This document shows positions 7,590 to 15,914 of a stretch of DNA of 64,000 nucleotides, piece by piece. The stretch spans positions 1 through 64,000 of the forward strand of contig JAJFVC010000103.1 in assembly GCA_021372005.1 (NCBI GenBank), in the 5' to 3' direction. The stretch's first letter is position 1. Each line of letters opens with the position of its first letter. Below the pieces are notes generated by a model. The model was not told the DNA's origin, did no database searches, and worked only from the letters and a program-made list of their open reading frames with translations. Source of the DNA: Planctomycetaceae bacterium (GTDB taxonomy: Bacteria; Planctomycetota; Planctomycetia; Pirellulales; Thermoguttaceae). Made by a program: the position numbers and the translations under genes.

Positions 7590-9488
7590 ATGTGCGGAAT
7601 CGCCGGCGCGGTGTGGAATGACGCGAACGACGCCCTGGAGCCCGCGACGCTCCAGCGGATGGTCGACGTGTTGCGCCATCGCGGACCGGACGACGAAGGA
7701 ACCTATCTGGCGGAAACCCAATCCGGCGTCGGAGCGGCGCTGGGCCACCGGCGGCTCTCGATTCTCGACTTGGCCGGCGGACGTCAGCCGCTGTCGAACG
7801 AAGACGGCTCGGTGTGGATCGTGTTCAACGGCGAGATCTACAACTTCCGGTCGCTGCGCGAACGGCTTGAGGCGGCGGGCCATCGGTTTCAGACCGATCA
7901 TTGCGACACCGAGACGCTCGTGCATCTCTACGAAGATGAGGGCTGCGAGATGTTTTCGCGGCTCAACGGGATGTTCGCCATGGCCATCTGGGACGCTCGG
8001 CGTCGGCGGCTCGTGCTGGCCCGCGATCGGTTGGGCAAAAAGCCGCTGGTCTATCGCCACGAGCCGGGCCGGTTGTTGTTTGCCAGCGAGCTGAAATCGA
8101 TTTTGGAGGCGCCGGGCGTGCCGCGCGAGGTCGACCCCTTGGCGTTGGACGATTTCATGACGTATCAATACGTGCCGCATCCGCGCACGATTTTTCGCGG
8201 GATCGCCAAGTTGCCGCCCGGCCACTGCGCGATTTGGCAGGACGGACGGCTCGAGGTGCGGGCGTTTTGGCGTCCAGATTTGAATTGGGAAGACGATCAG
8301 CCCGCGCGGCAATATGCCGAGCAGTTGCGGTCGCTGTTGACCTCGGCGGTCGAAACGCGATTGCAAAGCGACGTGCCCTTGGGAGCGTTTTTGTCGGGCG
8401 GCATCGACTCGACGATCGTCGTGGGATTGATGTCGCAGTTGGCTCGCGAGCCGGTCCGGACGTTTTCGATCGGTTTCCCGGTGGCCGAGTTCGACGAGAC
8501 GCGCTATGCTCGAGTGGCGGCGCAACGGTTCGGCACGATCCACGAAGAGTTCGAGGTGCAGCCGGACGCGATGGCGATTTTGCCGCGGCTGGTGTGGCAC
8601 TACGACGAACCGATGGCCGACAGCTCGGCGGTGCCGACGTGGTACGTCTCGGAGTTGACCCGCCGGCGCGTCACCGTGGCCCTCAGCGGCGACGGCGGCG
8701 ACGAGTTGTTCGCCGGCTATCCGCGCTATTTGGCCGTGTGGCTGGCCGAAGGGTTCGATCGGCTGCCGAGCGTGTTGCGGCGTTGGTTGGCGGGCGGCTA
8801 TTGGCAGCGGCTCCCGTCGGGCACGCGGCAAAAATCGCTCACGCGCCGTTGGAAGCGATTTGCGGAGATGCTTGAGCGTCCTTCGGCGGAGCGATATTTG
8901 GAGTGGATCGCAATTTTCGGCCAGGCGCGTCGGGCCCAGTTGTACAGCGACACGATGGCGGCCGCGGTGGCCGATCACGACCCGTTGGATTTTTTGGCCG
9001 AGGCGTTGGCCCGGTGCGACCGCCGCGATCGGGTGACGGCGTTTAGCCTGGCTGATCTGGTCACCTATCTGCCGTGCGATTTGATGACGAAAGTGGACAT
9101 CGCGTCGATGGCCCACGGGCTGGAATGCCGTCAGCCGTTTTTGGATTACCGCGTCGTGGAGTTGGCCGCCCGGATGCCGCGGCGGCTGAAGTTTCGGTGG
9201 GGCTGCGGGAAGCGCATTTTGCGGGAGACGTTTGGGGATTTGATTCCTCGGGAGATTCAAAAGCGGTCGAAAATGGGGTTCGGCGTGCCGCTGGACCACT
9301 GGTTTCGGCATGATCTGAAGGATTTCGCTCGAGACGTGCTTTTGGACTCCAAAACCCTCCGGCGGGGCTATTTTCGTCCGGAAGCGGTCCGGCGGTTGTT
9401 CGATGAGCACCAGCAAAATCGTTTCAATCATGGTTATCGGCTCTGGTCGCTGCTGATTCTGGAGCTTTGGCACCGGCAGTGGCTCTAG
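7590..9488 (+). CDS. asnB: Glutamine-hydrolysing asparagine synthetase
   Basis: A 632-residue AsnB-type enzyme that transfers glutamine-derived ammonia to activated aspartate. The N-terminal class II glutamine amidotransferase begins MCGIAGA with catalytic Cys2 and contains RHRGPDDEG and FNGEIYN. The C-terminal synthetase domain carries the PP-loop FLSGGIDST (about residue 268) and SGDGGDELFAGY. Paralogues often sit in exopolysaccharide/PEP-CTERM loci, where they may amidate sugars; with a GT4 gene directly upstream, that alternative role is possible. It begins about 50 nt after the glycosyltransferase. Confidence 0.9.
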   Translation: MCGIAGAVWNDANDALEPATLQRMVDVLRHRGPDDEGTYLAETQSGVGAALGHRRLSILDLAGGRQPLSNEDGSVWIVFNGEIYNFRSLRERLEAAGHRFQTDHCDTETLVHLYEDEGCEMFSRLNGMFAMAIWDARRRRLVLARDRLGKKPLVYRHEPGRLLFASELKSILEAPGVPREVDPLALDDFMTYQYVPHPRTIFRGIAKLPPGHCAIWQDGRLEVRAFWRPDLNWEDDQPARQYAEQLRSLLTSAVETRLQSDVPLGAFLSGGIDSTIVVGLMSQLAREPVRTFSIGFPVAEFDETRYARVAAQRFGTIHEEFEVQPDAMAILPRLVWHYDEPMADSSAVPTWYVSELTRRRVTVALSGDGGDELFAGYPRYLAVWLAEGFDRLPSVLRRWLAGGYWQRLPSGTRQKSLTRRWKRFAEMLERPSAERYLEWIAIFGQARRAQLYSDTMAAAVADHDPLDFLAEALARCDRRDRVTAFSLADLVTYLPCDLMTKVDIASMAHGLECRQPFLDYRVVELAARMPRRLKFRWGCGKRILRETFGDLIPREIQKRSKMGFGVPLDHWFRHDLKDFARDVLLDSKTLRRGYFRPEAVRRLFDEHQQNRFNHGYRLWSLLILELWHRQWL

Positions 9489-9570
9489 ATCGAGGGTGAA
9501 AAGCCGCGGTCGTCCGCCCGGTTCTGCTCTTTATTTGGGCCGTCGAAACCGATAGAATTCGCATCGCAAG

Positions 9571-9598
9571 TTGCTTCGGTTCCAGACCATGCTATAGT
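9571..9598 (+). promoter_or_regulatory. Putative sigma-70 promoter of glgC
   Basis: TTGCTT (9571-9576) and TATAGT (9593-9598) have a 16-bp spacer, 36 nt before the glgC start. Confidence 0.55.
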
Positions 9599-9634
9599 CG
9601 AGAGTCACGAAGACATTTCAACGAGGGGCTGGAA

Positions 9635-10885
9635 ATGAAGGATGTTTTGGCCGTCATTTTGGCCGGCGGAAAGGGGTCGCGGCTCGATCCGTTGACCCGC
9701 GATCGGGCTAAGCCTGCGGTGCCGTTCGGCGGGGCCTATCGGATCATCGATTTCACGCTGTCGAACTGTTTGAACAGCGGGATCCGCAAAAATCTCGTGC
9801 TGACGCAGTACAAGGCGATGAGCCTGGATCGGCACATCAATCTCGGCTGGCAGTCGTATTTTTGTCGCGAGCTGGGCGAGTTCATCGACGTGGTGCCGCC
9901 GCAGCAGCGCATCGACGAGCATTGGTATCAAGGCACGGCCGACGCGGTCTATCAAAACATCTATACGATCGAAAAGGAGCGTCCGAAGTACGTCATCATC
10001 CTGGCCGGCGACCACATCTACAAGATGAACTACGCCAAGATGATCGAACGCCACATCGAGAACAACGCCGATGCGACCATTGCGACGTTGAAGTTTCCGG
10101 TCGAGGTGGCCGCGCGTCAGTTCGGCGTGTTGGAGATCGACGCGGATCATCGCGTGTTGGGATTCGAGGAGAAGCCCGAGCGTCCAAAATCCGTTCCGGG
10201 CGATCCGAAACATGCGCTGGCCTCGATGGGCGTGTATGTGTTCACGGCCCGATTCCTGTTCGAGCAGCTTTGTCTGGATGCGACGCGCCACGGCAGCCTG
10301 CACGATTTCGGCCACAACCTGATCCCCGCGGTCATCCATACCCATCGCGTTTTCGCGTTTCCGTTTACGGACGAAAACCGAAAGAAGGACGCCTACTGGC
10401 GCGACGTGGGCACGTTGGACGCGTACTTCGACGCGAACATGGACCTGATTTCCGTCGATCCGCAGCTCAACATGTACGACGGCGAGTGGCCGATTCGGAC
10501 GTATCAGCCGAACCTGCCGCCGCCGAAGTTCGTTTTCGCCGAGCAGGGCGAGTCGGCTCGTCGCGGTCAGGCGCTCGACAGCATCGTTTGTCAGGGCTGC
10601 ATCGTTTCGGGCGGCCAGATCGAACGGTCGATCGTCGGGCCGGACTCGCGCATCAACAGCTACGCGCACATTGAAGATTCGATCTTGTTCGACAATGTGG
10701 ACGTGGGCCGTTACGCGCGCATTCGTCGCGCGATTCTGGACAAAGGCGTCCATGTGCCCGCCGGGATCGAAATCGGCTACGACCATGAGTTGGACCGCAG
10801 TCGAGGGTTCACCGTGACGGACCGCGGCGTGACGGTCATCGCCAAGACGCACGGTCTGGAGCATTTTGCCGAGAAAGATCGGTAA
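9635..10885 (+). CDS. glgC: Glucose-1-phosphate adenylyltransferase
   Basis: This enzyme makes ADP-glucose from glucose 1-phosphate and ATP, the committed step of bacterial glycogen synthesis. The 416-residue product starts with the nucleotidyltransferase signature VILAGGKGSRLDPLT and KPAVPFGG, then GTADAVYQNI, LAGDHIYKMNY and VLGFEEKP (sugar-phosphate lysine), and ends in a left-handed beta-helix domain. Length and motif order are standard. GAGGGG lies about 8 nt before the ATG. No glgA or glgB is adjacent. Confidence 0.95.
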   Translation: MKDVLAVILAGGKGSRLDPLTRDRAKPAVPFGGAYRIIDFTLSNCLNSGIRKNLVLTQYKAMSLDRHINLGWQSYFCRELGEFIDVVPPQQRIDEHWYQGTADAVYQNIYTIEKERPKYVIILAGDHIYKMNYAKMIERHIENNADATIATLKFPVEVAARQFGVLEIDADHRVLGFEEKPERPKSVPGDPKHALASMGVYVFTARFLFEQLCLDATRHGSLHDFGHNLIPAVIHTHRVFAFPFTDENRKKDAYWRDVGTLDAYFDANMDLISVDPQLNMYDGEWPIRTYQPNLPPPKFVFAEQGESARRGQALDSIVCQGCIVSGGQIERSIVGPDSRINSYAHIEDSILFDNVDVGRYARIRRAILDKGVHVPAGIEIGYDHELDRSRGFTVTDRGVTVIAKTHGLEHFAEKDR

Positions 10886-11000
10886 GACGCGATTCCTAGT
10901 CGCCAGCGTGCATTTCTCTGCGAGAACGCCGGGCCGTTTTCCCAAAAGACGTTGCTCATCGTCTGCGGGATCTTTGCGGAACGGCGGGCGTTGGGTCGTG

Positions 11001-11068
11001 CGCAAAAAAAGGGCCCCCGGAAAAGCTGTGTCCCAGGGGGGCTAAGGACACGACACTGTTCCGGGAGC
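11001..11068 (-). terminator. Intrinsic terminator of the minus-strand RNA
   Basis: Read on the minus strand, GCTCCCGGAA (11068-11059) pairs with TTCCGGGGGC (11022-11013) as a 10-bp stem with one G-U pair. An inner GTGTCC/GGACAC stem (11051-11046 with 11033-11028) is enclosed. CC and seven T (11010-11004) follow directly. On the plus strand it would be followed by no T run. Confidence 0.75.
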
Positions 11069-11262
11069 GATTGGACGCAAGGTCGCCCCTCACGGTCCGT
11101 GTCTAAGTCGCGGGCCGCTCGACGGCGACAGGCAGTTTTTTCGGTTTTGAAGCGAGCCGCTCGCATCCATGCCAGCGGCCCTTCGCTTCATGGTCCGCAG
11201 AGTTTCCGCCCGCAAGCGGACAACCCCAGATGCAGACCCATCCACGTGGATTCACTCTTGAG
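11004..11262 (-). ncRNA. Candidate structured small RNA, unknown family
   Basis: About 259 nt bounded by a sigma-70-like promoter and an intrinsic terminator on the minus strand, with no plausible reading frame. Predicted helices, minus-strand sense: a long hairpin in which GAAGCGA and GCCGCT pair with AGCGGC and TCGCTTC (around 11186-11148, with a 3-nt bulge); TCCGC/GCGGA around an upstream 6-nt loop (near 11220-11205); GTCGC/GCGAC; and a GGG-GCGA/TCGC-CCC helix just before the terminator. It lacks hallmark sequences that I know for RNase P RNA, tmRNA or SRP RNA. A 6S-like RNA is not excluded. Existence is inferred from the signals; transcription is not shown. Confidence 0.6.
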
Positions 11263-11268
11263 GTGGCG

Positions 11269-11297
11269 AGAATAGGGCATTCGGCCGATTGCGTCAA
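11269..11297 (-). promoter_or_regulatory. Putative sigma-70 promoter of the minus-strand RNA
   Basis: On the minus strand TTGACG (11297-11292) and TATTCT (11274-11269) are separated by exactly 17 bp. Transcription would start near 11262. The nearest coding gene on this strand is far away, so it would serve the structured RNA. Confidence 0.6.
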
Positions 11298-11430
11298 GGT
11301 CGATTTTTCGGGGAAAAAGATCGGACATTCGGGAGTTTTTCAGGGCCCGCCGGGCCGCAATTCGCTCTGGCGTCGATGGGGCCGTTTTGCTACACTTCTC
11401 CGCGCGATGTTTTTTGGGAAAGGAGTAGCC

Positions 11431-12627
11431 ATGCTCGGAAAATGGATGTTCCGGTGGTGGATGGCCCTCGGTGCGCTGGGCGCCGTGGCGGCAGTTTCGC
11501 ATGCGGCTTCTTGGAGCGATCTGTTTTCGTTGCGCGGCGTGGAGGCCGATCCCGAAAAGTCCTACGTGCTGAGCGAGGACAATGGGCCGTGGCTCATCAT
11601 GGCGTGCAGCTTCTCGGGCGAAGGCGCTGAGAAACAAGCCCGTGAGTTGGTCTACGAATTGCGCAAACGTTACAAGCTGCCGGCCTACACCTACGAGGGA
11701 CATTTCGATCCGGGCGAGGCAGAGGGACGCGGCTTGGACGAATTCGGTCGTCCTCGTAAGTTCGCCTACATGAAATACAAGGACAGCAAGGACAAGGAAA
11801 AGGCCCGGCATCCTAAATTGACCGAAATGGCCGTGTTGGTCGGCAACTATTCAAGCGCCGACGACGAGGAGGCCAAAAAGACGTTGCAAAAGGTCAAGTA
11901 CGCCACGCCCGACGCTTTGGCCATTAAAGAAGGCAAGAAAACCAATCAGACCTTGACCGGATGGCGCATACTTCAGCGTCAGGTTTACGAGGCGATGGGC
12001 AGCGAGAGAAAAGACCTTGGTCCGATGGGCCGCGCTTTTTTGGTTCCCAATCCGATGCTTCCGCCGGACTATTTCGCCCAGCGAAACGTCGTCGATCCAT
12101 TGGTCGCTGACATGAACAAGAGCGCCGAGTTCAACCTGTTGGAATGTCCCGGTCGATACACGGTGCAAGTGGCCACGTTCCGAGGCGAGACGGTCATTAA
12201 ACAGGAAGACATCCGCGCCATCCAAGAGGGGCGAAAGATGATGAAGAGCGGGTTGGCCGACGCCGCCGACAAAGCCCATCGCTTGGCCGAGGCGTTGCGC
12301 ATCCACGGCTACGAGGCCTACGAGTTCCACGATCGCACCATGAGCATGGTCACCGTGGGCAGTTTTCAGTCGATCGGATCCCAGGACGCCAACGGCAAAA
12401 TGGTCCTCCATCCCAAGGTGCTCCGAATCATTCAGGTTTTCGGGAGCGATCCGAACGCAACGCAAAAGCTGAGGCCGGAATCCGAGCAGATCTTGAAGTC
12501 GACGGGCATGGACCAGTACGCTCACGCGGACGTTAAATCCTTGGTGGGCATCCCGTTCGATTTGCAGCCCAAACCGATCCAAGTTCCCAAGCGGTCGTTC
12601 AGCACCGCAATGAGGGGACAGCCGTAG
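11431..12627 (+). CDS. Secreted protein with two SPOR-like repeats, function unknown
   Basis: A 398-residue product starting with a signal peptide (MLGKWMFRWW then a hydrophobic run ending SHAAS). Two regions resemble SPOR domains: residues about 52-135, with PWLIMACSF, ARELVYELRKRY and MAVLVGNY; and about 240-330, with YTVQVATFRG, AHRLAEALRIHGYEAY and MVTVGSF. This is the usual SPOR order of strand, helix and strand. SPOR domains bind denuded peptidoglycan glycans at division sites. The assignment is my reading of the pattern. The start has AAAGGAG 7 nt upstream. It is flanked by unrelated genes. Confidence 0.6.
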   Translation: MLGKWMFRWWMALGALGAVAAVSHAASWSDLFSLRGVEADPEKSYVLSEDNGPWLIMACSFSGEGAEKQARELVYELRKRYKLPAYTYEGHFDPGEAEGRGLDEFGRPRKFAYMKYKDSKDKEKARHPKLTEMAVLVGNYSSADDEEAKKTLQKVKYATPDALAIKEGKKTNQTLTGWRILQRQVYEAMGSERKDLGPMGRAFLVPNPMLPPDYFAQRNVVDPLVADMNKSAEFNLLECPGRYTVQVATFRGETVIKQEDIRAIQEGRKMMKSGLADAADKAHRLAEALRIHGYEAYEFHDRTMSMVTVGSFQSIGSQDANGKMVLHPKVLRIIQVFGSDPNATQKLRPESEQILKSTGMDQYAHADVKSLVGIPFDLQPKPIQVPKRSFSTAMRGQP

Positions 12628-12633
12628 CGGCGG

Positions 12634-12662
12634 CTGGCGGTCGGTGCCGAGAACGCTATACT
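12634..12662 (+). promoter_or_regulatory. Putative promoter of rdgB
   Basis: TATACT (12657-12662) has CTGGCG 17 bp upstream (12634-12639), a weak -35. It lies 40 nt before the rdgB ATG. Confidence 0.4.
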
Positions 12663-12701
12663 GGGGTCTTTTCACCACGGTATCATCGTCTACACACGTC
12701 C

Positions 12702-13307
12702 ATGCTTGTTCTCGGCACTGCGAATCGTAAAAAAGGACTCGAATTGGCCCAATTGCTGCGACCGGTCGGCGTGGAGTTGAAAACGCTGGCCGATTTCGGC
12801 GTCGATTTCGAGGTTGTCGAGGACGGCGACACGTTCGCGGCCAACGCGCGGTTGAAGGCCGCCGGCTATGCGCGGCACCTCGGCCGTTGGGTGTTGGCCG
12901 ACGACAGCGGGCTGGAGGTGGATGCGTTGGACGGCCGGCCTGGTGTGTTTTCGGCCCGCTACAGCGGCCCGGACGCCGACGACGCATCCAACAACCGGCT
13001 CGTGTTGCAGCAGTTGGGCGACCTGCCGTTGGATCGTCGCACGGCGCGGTTCGTCTGCCACATCGCCGTGGCCGATCCGCAAGGCGCGGTGGTGGCCGAA
13101 AGCGAGGCCGCCTGTCGCGGTCGGATGCTGTTCGGGCCGCGCGGCTCGGGCGGTTTCGGATACGATCCGCTGTTTGAAATTGTCGAATATCATCGCGCGT
13201 TCGGCGAGTTGGGCGTGGGCGTGAAGGCCCACCTGAGCCATCGCTCGCGCGCCGCCTGCCGATTGATTCCCCAACTGACGCGGCTGGCCGACGCCGGAAA
13301 AATTTGA
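12702..13307 (+). CDS. rdgB: Non-canonical purine NTP pyrophosphatase (XTP/dITP diphosphatase)
   Basis: A house-cleaning enzyme of the HAM1/RdgB family that hydrolyses dITP and XTP to monophosphates and keeps deaminated purines out of DNA. The 201-residue protein shows the N-terminal LGTANRKKGLE (usually xxTxNxxK), then TFAANARLKA, VLADDSGLEVDAL, PGVFSARYSG and GSGGFGYDPLF, in the order and spacing expected. The C-terminal AHLSHRSRA corresponds to the family's K..S.HR..A signature. It is followed after 40 nt by an OPT transporter on the same strand. Confidence 0.93.
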   Translation: MLVLGTANRKKGLELAQLLRPVGVELKTLADFGVDFEVVEDGDTFAANARLKAAGYARHLGRWVLADDSGLEVDALDGRPGVFSARYSGPDADDASNNRLVLQQLGDLPLDRRTARFVCHIAVADPQGAVVAESEAACRGRMLFGPRGSGGFGYDPLFEIVEYHRAFGELGVGVKAHLSHRSRAACRLIPQLTRLADAGKI

Positions 13308-13347
13308 CGGCACGGACCCGATCGCCACCGGAAATCGTCCAAGAAAA

Positions 13348-15354
13348 ATGTCTCCGAAAGACGCCATTCCGCCCGAAGACGAATTTGAGTTCGCCGAACC
13401 GTCCGCCGCCGCGCCGCTGTCGGCTCCGATGGCTTACGAAGACCAGGCTCGGTGGTGGCTCGCCAACGTCTATCAAGGCGACCAGGTTCCGCAGTTCACG
13501 CCCCGCGCAATCATTAGCGGCATGGCGATCGGCGGCATCATGTCGATCTCCAATCTCTACGTGGGCCTGAAGACCGGTTGGGGCCTAGGCGTGACCATCA
13601 CGGCGTGCATCATTGCTTTTGCGGTGTTTCGCGCGATGGAGGCGATTGTGCCGGCCTATCGCCGCCGGCCGTTCTCGGTGCTCGAAAATCTGACGATGTC
13701 GAGCGCGGCCAGTGCGGCGGGCTACATTTCATCGGCCGGGCTGGTCTCGTCGATTCCTGCGTTGTACATGGCCACCGGACGGGCGTTGACGTGGTGGGAA
13801 ATGATGCTTTGGCTTGGCGCCGTTGCGCCGTTGGGCGTCTGCATGGCCATCCCGTTGAAACGCCAGTTGATCAACATCGACCAGTTGCCCTTTCCGACCG
13901 GCATCGCCACGGCTGAGACGCTCCGAGGCATCCATGCGGCCGGCGTCGAGGCCATGCAAAAGGCCAAGGCCCTGCTATGGACCGCGTTGGCCGGCTTCGG
14001 CGTCAAACTTTGGGCCAGCCTCGGCCTGATCGGCGTCTCGTTGAAGGAGCGATTCGCATTGCCGCAGGCGTGGTGCGAGCGGCTCGATCGGTGGACGCTG
14101 CCCGACGCGCTGCCGCTCTGGCCGGGCCAGCAGGGCCTGATCGATCGGCTGACCCTCGGATTCGAGGGCTCGACGATCATGGTCGCGGCCGGCGCGATCA
14201 TGGGCATCCGCGTCGGCGTGTCGCTCTTGGTGGGCGCGGTCATTTATTACGGCGTGCTGGCGCCGCAATTGATCGAACGGGGCGTCATTCCCGGCGACGG
14301 TTATCGAGAGATCGTCAAGTGGATCCTTTGGCCCTCGACTGCGATGATGGTCGTGTCCGGGCTGCTGGCGTTCGCCATGCGATGGCGGACGATCGGCCGG
14401 GCGTTCGGCGAGTTGGTGGCCATCTTCGGCGGTGGGGACCGACACCGCGACCCGTTGGCCGACGTTGAGGCGCCGGCCTCTTGGTTCATCCTCGGCGTTT
14501 TGCTGTCGGGCTCGGCGTGCGTCGTGCTCGGCATGTGGCGATTTCAAATCAGTTGGTGGATGGGCATCGTGGCCGTCGCGCTGACGTTTCTGCTGTCGAT
14601 CGTCGCGGCCCGCGCAACCGGCGAGACCGACATCACGCCGATAAGTGCGATGGGCAAGATCACGCAGCTTGCCTATGGCGTGATCGCACCGTCCAACATG
14701 ACCACCAACCTGATGACGGCTTCGATCACCGCCGGGGCCGCGTCGCATTCGGCCGATCTGCTGACCGATCTGAAGTCGGGCTATCTGTTGGGCAGCAATC
14801 CGCGCCGGCAGACGTTGGCCCAATTTTTCGGCGTCGTGGCCGGCATTCTGTTTTGCGTGCCAATCTACACGATCGTCGTCAAAACGCCAACGCCGGCGGC
14901 GGACGGATCGCAGCCAGCCGCGGCCGAAACCAATCTCGGCACGGCGCAACTGCCGGCCCCGTCGGCCAAAGTTTGGGCGGCCGTGGCCGAGGTGCTCAAC
15001 CGAGGGCTTGACGGATTGCCGCCGGGCGCCATTTGGGCCATGGTGATCGGCGGTGCGCTGGGCGCCGCACTGACGCTGGCCGAAGAGTTTCTGCCGCGCC
15101 CTTGGGTGCGGTGGCTGCCGTCGGCCACAGGGTTGGGAATCGCCGGCGTCGTGCCCGCATCCAACTCGATCTCGATGTTCCTCGGCGCGCTGATCGCATG
15201 GCTGTGGACCAAGTGGAACGCAAAAAGCGCCGAAAAATACGTCATTAGCGGCTCGTCGGGCCTGATCGCCGGCGAATCGCTCACGGGCGTGGCCGTGATT
15301 CTTTGGCTCGAAGGTCCGCATCTTTGGGAGGCCCTTCGAGCCGCGCTGTGGTAA
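13348..15354 (+). CDS. OPT-family oligopeptide transporter
   Basis: A 668-residue polytopic inner-membrane protein with at least a dozen hydrophobic segments. The N-terminal part has PRAIISGMAIGGIMSISNLY then VGLKTGWGLGVTIT, typical of the OPT family (NxYxGLKTG region), and the middle carries ITPISAMGKITQL. The C-terminal half repeats the pattern with LPSATGLGIAGVVPAS. Family members import oligopeptides or metal-siderophore complexes; the substrate cannot be read. It lies between rdgB and a SpoU methyltransferase, all on the same strand with short gaps, with no obvious functional link. Confidence 0.85.
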   Translation: MSPKDAIPPEDEFEFAEPSAAAPLSAPMAYEDQARWWLANVYQGDQVPQFTPRAIISGMAIGGIMSISNLYVGLKTGWGLGVTITACIIAFAVFRAMEAIVPAYRRRPFSVLENLTMSSAASAAGYISSAGLVSSIPALYMATGRALTWWEMMLWLGAVAPLGVCMAIPLKRQLINIDQLPFPTGIATAETLRGIHAAGVEAMQKAKALLWTALAGFGVKLWASLGLIGVSLKERFALPQAWCERLDRWTLPDALPLWPGQQGLIDRLTLGFEGSTIMVAAGAIMGIRVGVSLLVGAVIYYGVLAPQLIERGVIPGDGYREIVKWILWPSTAMMVVSGLLAFAMRWRTIGRAFGELVAIFGGGDRHRDPLADVEAPASWFILGVLLSGSACVVLGMWRFQISWWMGIVAVALTFLLSIVAARATGETDITPISAMGKITQLAYGVIAPSNMTTNLMTASITAGAASHSADLLTDLKSGYLLGSNPRRQTLAQFFGVVAGILFCVPIYTIVVKTPTPAADGSQPAAAETNLGTAQLPAPSAKVWAAVAEVLNRGLDGLPPGAIWAMVIGGALGAALTLAEEFLPRPWVRWLPSATGLGIAGVVPASNSISMFLGALIAWLWTKWNAKSAEKYVISGSSGLIAGESLTGVAVILWLEGPHLWEALRAALW

Positions 15355-15397
15355 ACTCAAGCGTCTTGGACCGCCGGTGCATTGTGCGGGGACGACC

Positions 15398-15898
15398 ATG
15401 TCCGACTTTATTCAGGAACGACACAAACCGGCGACGACGCTGGATCGGCCACGCGAGCTGATCGTGGCGTGTCCGCCGATGCGGAGCAACGTCAATTTGT
15501 CGCGGATCATGCGCGCGGCGGGCTGCTGCGGCGTGACGCGGATCGTCTGTTGTGGAAACGCCCGACCGATCGGCAAAATCGCCCGCGACGCCGGCGAGGT
15601 GCTGCACGTCGAGGTGCATCGCACGTTGCCGCCGGTGCTCGAACGATTGCGAGCCGAGGGGTTTACGATCGTCGGACTGGAGCAGACTTCAAACGCCGTA
15701 TCGATCTTCGAGTTCGCGTTTCCTCGAAAAACCGTGTTGGTGGTCGGCAACGAGCGTTCGGGCATCGAGCCCGAGGTGTTGCACATGGTCGACCGTGTCG
15801 TCGAAATTCCGGTTTACGGGCGACCCTACGCCCACAACGCGGCCACGGCCACGGCCATCGCGATGTACGAATACTGTCGGCAGTATCCGCGAGGGTAG
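15398..15898 (+). CDS. SpoU/TrmH-family RNA 2'-O-methyltransferase
   Basis: A 166-residue SPOUT methyltransferase. The three SpoU motifs are visible: NVNLSRIMRAAGCCG (motif 1, about residue 30), VVGNERSGIEPEVL (motif 2) and IPVYGRPYAHNAATATAIAMYE-like motif 3, where the usual SLNVSVA core is replaced by HNAATATA. The short length with no N-terminal extension resembles the minimal TrmH/TrmL type, so it probably methylates tRNA or rRNA ribose, but the target is uncertain. I use the ATG at 15398 rather than the GTG at 15377. It ends 16 nt from the convergent uppS stop. Confidence 0.82.
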   Translation: MSDFIQERHKPATTLDRPRELIVACPPMRSNVNLSRIMRAAGCCGVTRIVCCGNARPIGKIARDAGEVLHVEVHRTLPPVLERLRAEGFTIVGLEQTSNAVSIFEFAFPRKTVLVVGNERSGIEPEVLHMVDRVVEIPVYGRPYAHNAATATAIAMYEYCRQYPRG

Positions 15899-15914
15899 TC
15901 GCTTTCCAAAGAGA

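Larger units (their letters stand above)
10886..11430. other. 545-nt gene-free interval between glgC and the SPOR-like gene
   Basis: Open frames here have arginine-rich, shadow-like compositions and no recognisable protein. The interval instead holds a minus-strand promoter, several strong stem-loops and a minus-strand intrinsic terminator (entered separately), plus a weak plus-strand -10 (TACACT, 11391-11396, with CTGGCG 18 bp upstream) for the downstream gene. Confidence 0.7.

Noticed and set aside
7545-9473. A 642-codon open frame opposite asnB
   Set aside because: It is the antisense of a well-supported gene, rich in R, H and Q with no recognisable motif; long shadow ORFs are normal in GC-rich coding DNA.
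9605-11005. Long minus-strand frame opposite glgC
   Set aside because: It lies entirely opposite GlgC and has no homology-like pattern; only its 3'-flanking region is near the predicted RNA.
11004-11262. Identification as RNase P RNA, tmRNA or SRP RNA
   Set aside because: None of the hallmark sequences (the conserved GAGGAAAGTCC of RNase P, the tag region of tmRNA or the GGAAG tetraloop region of SRP RNA) is present.
10952-11275. A 107-codon plus-strand ORF in the glgC downstream gap
   Set aside because: The composition is arginine-rich and low in hydrophobic residues, with no ribosome-binding site, and the region folds as a structured minus-strand RNA.
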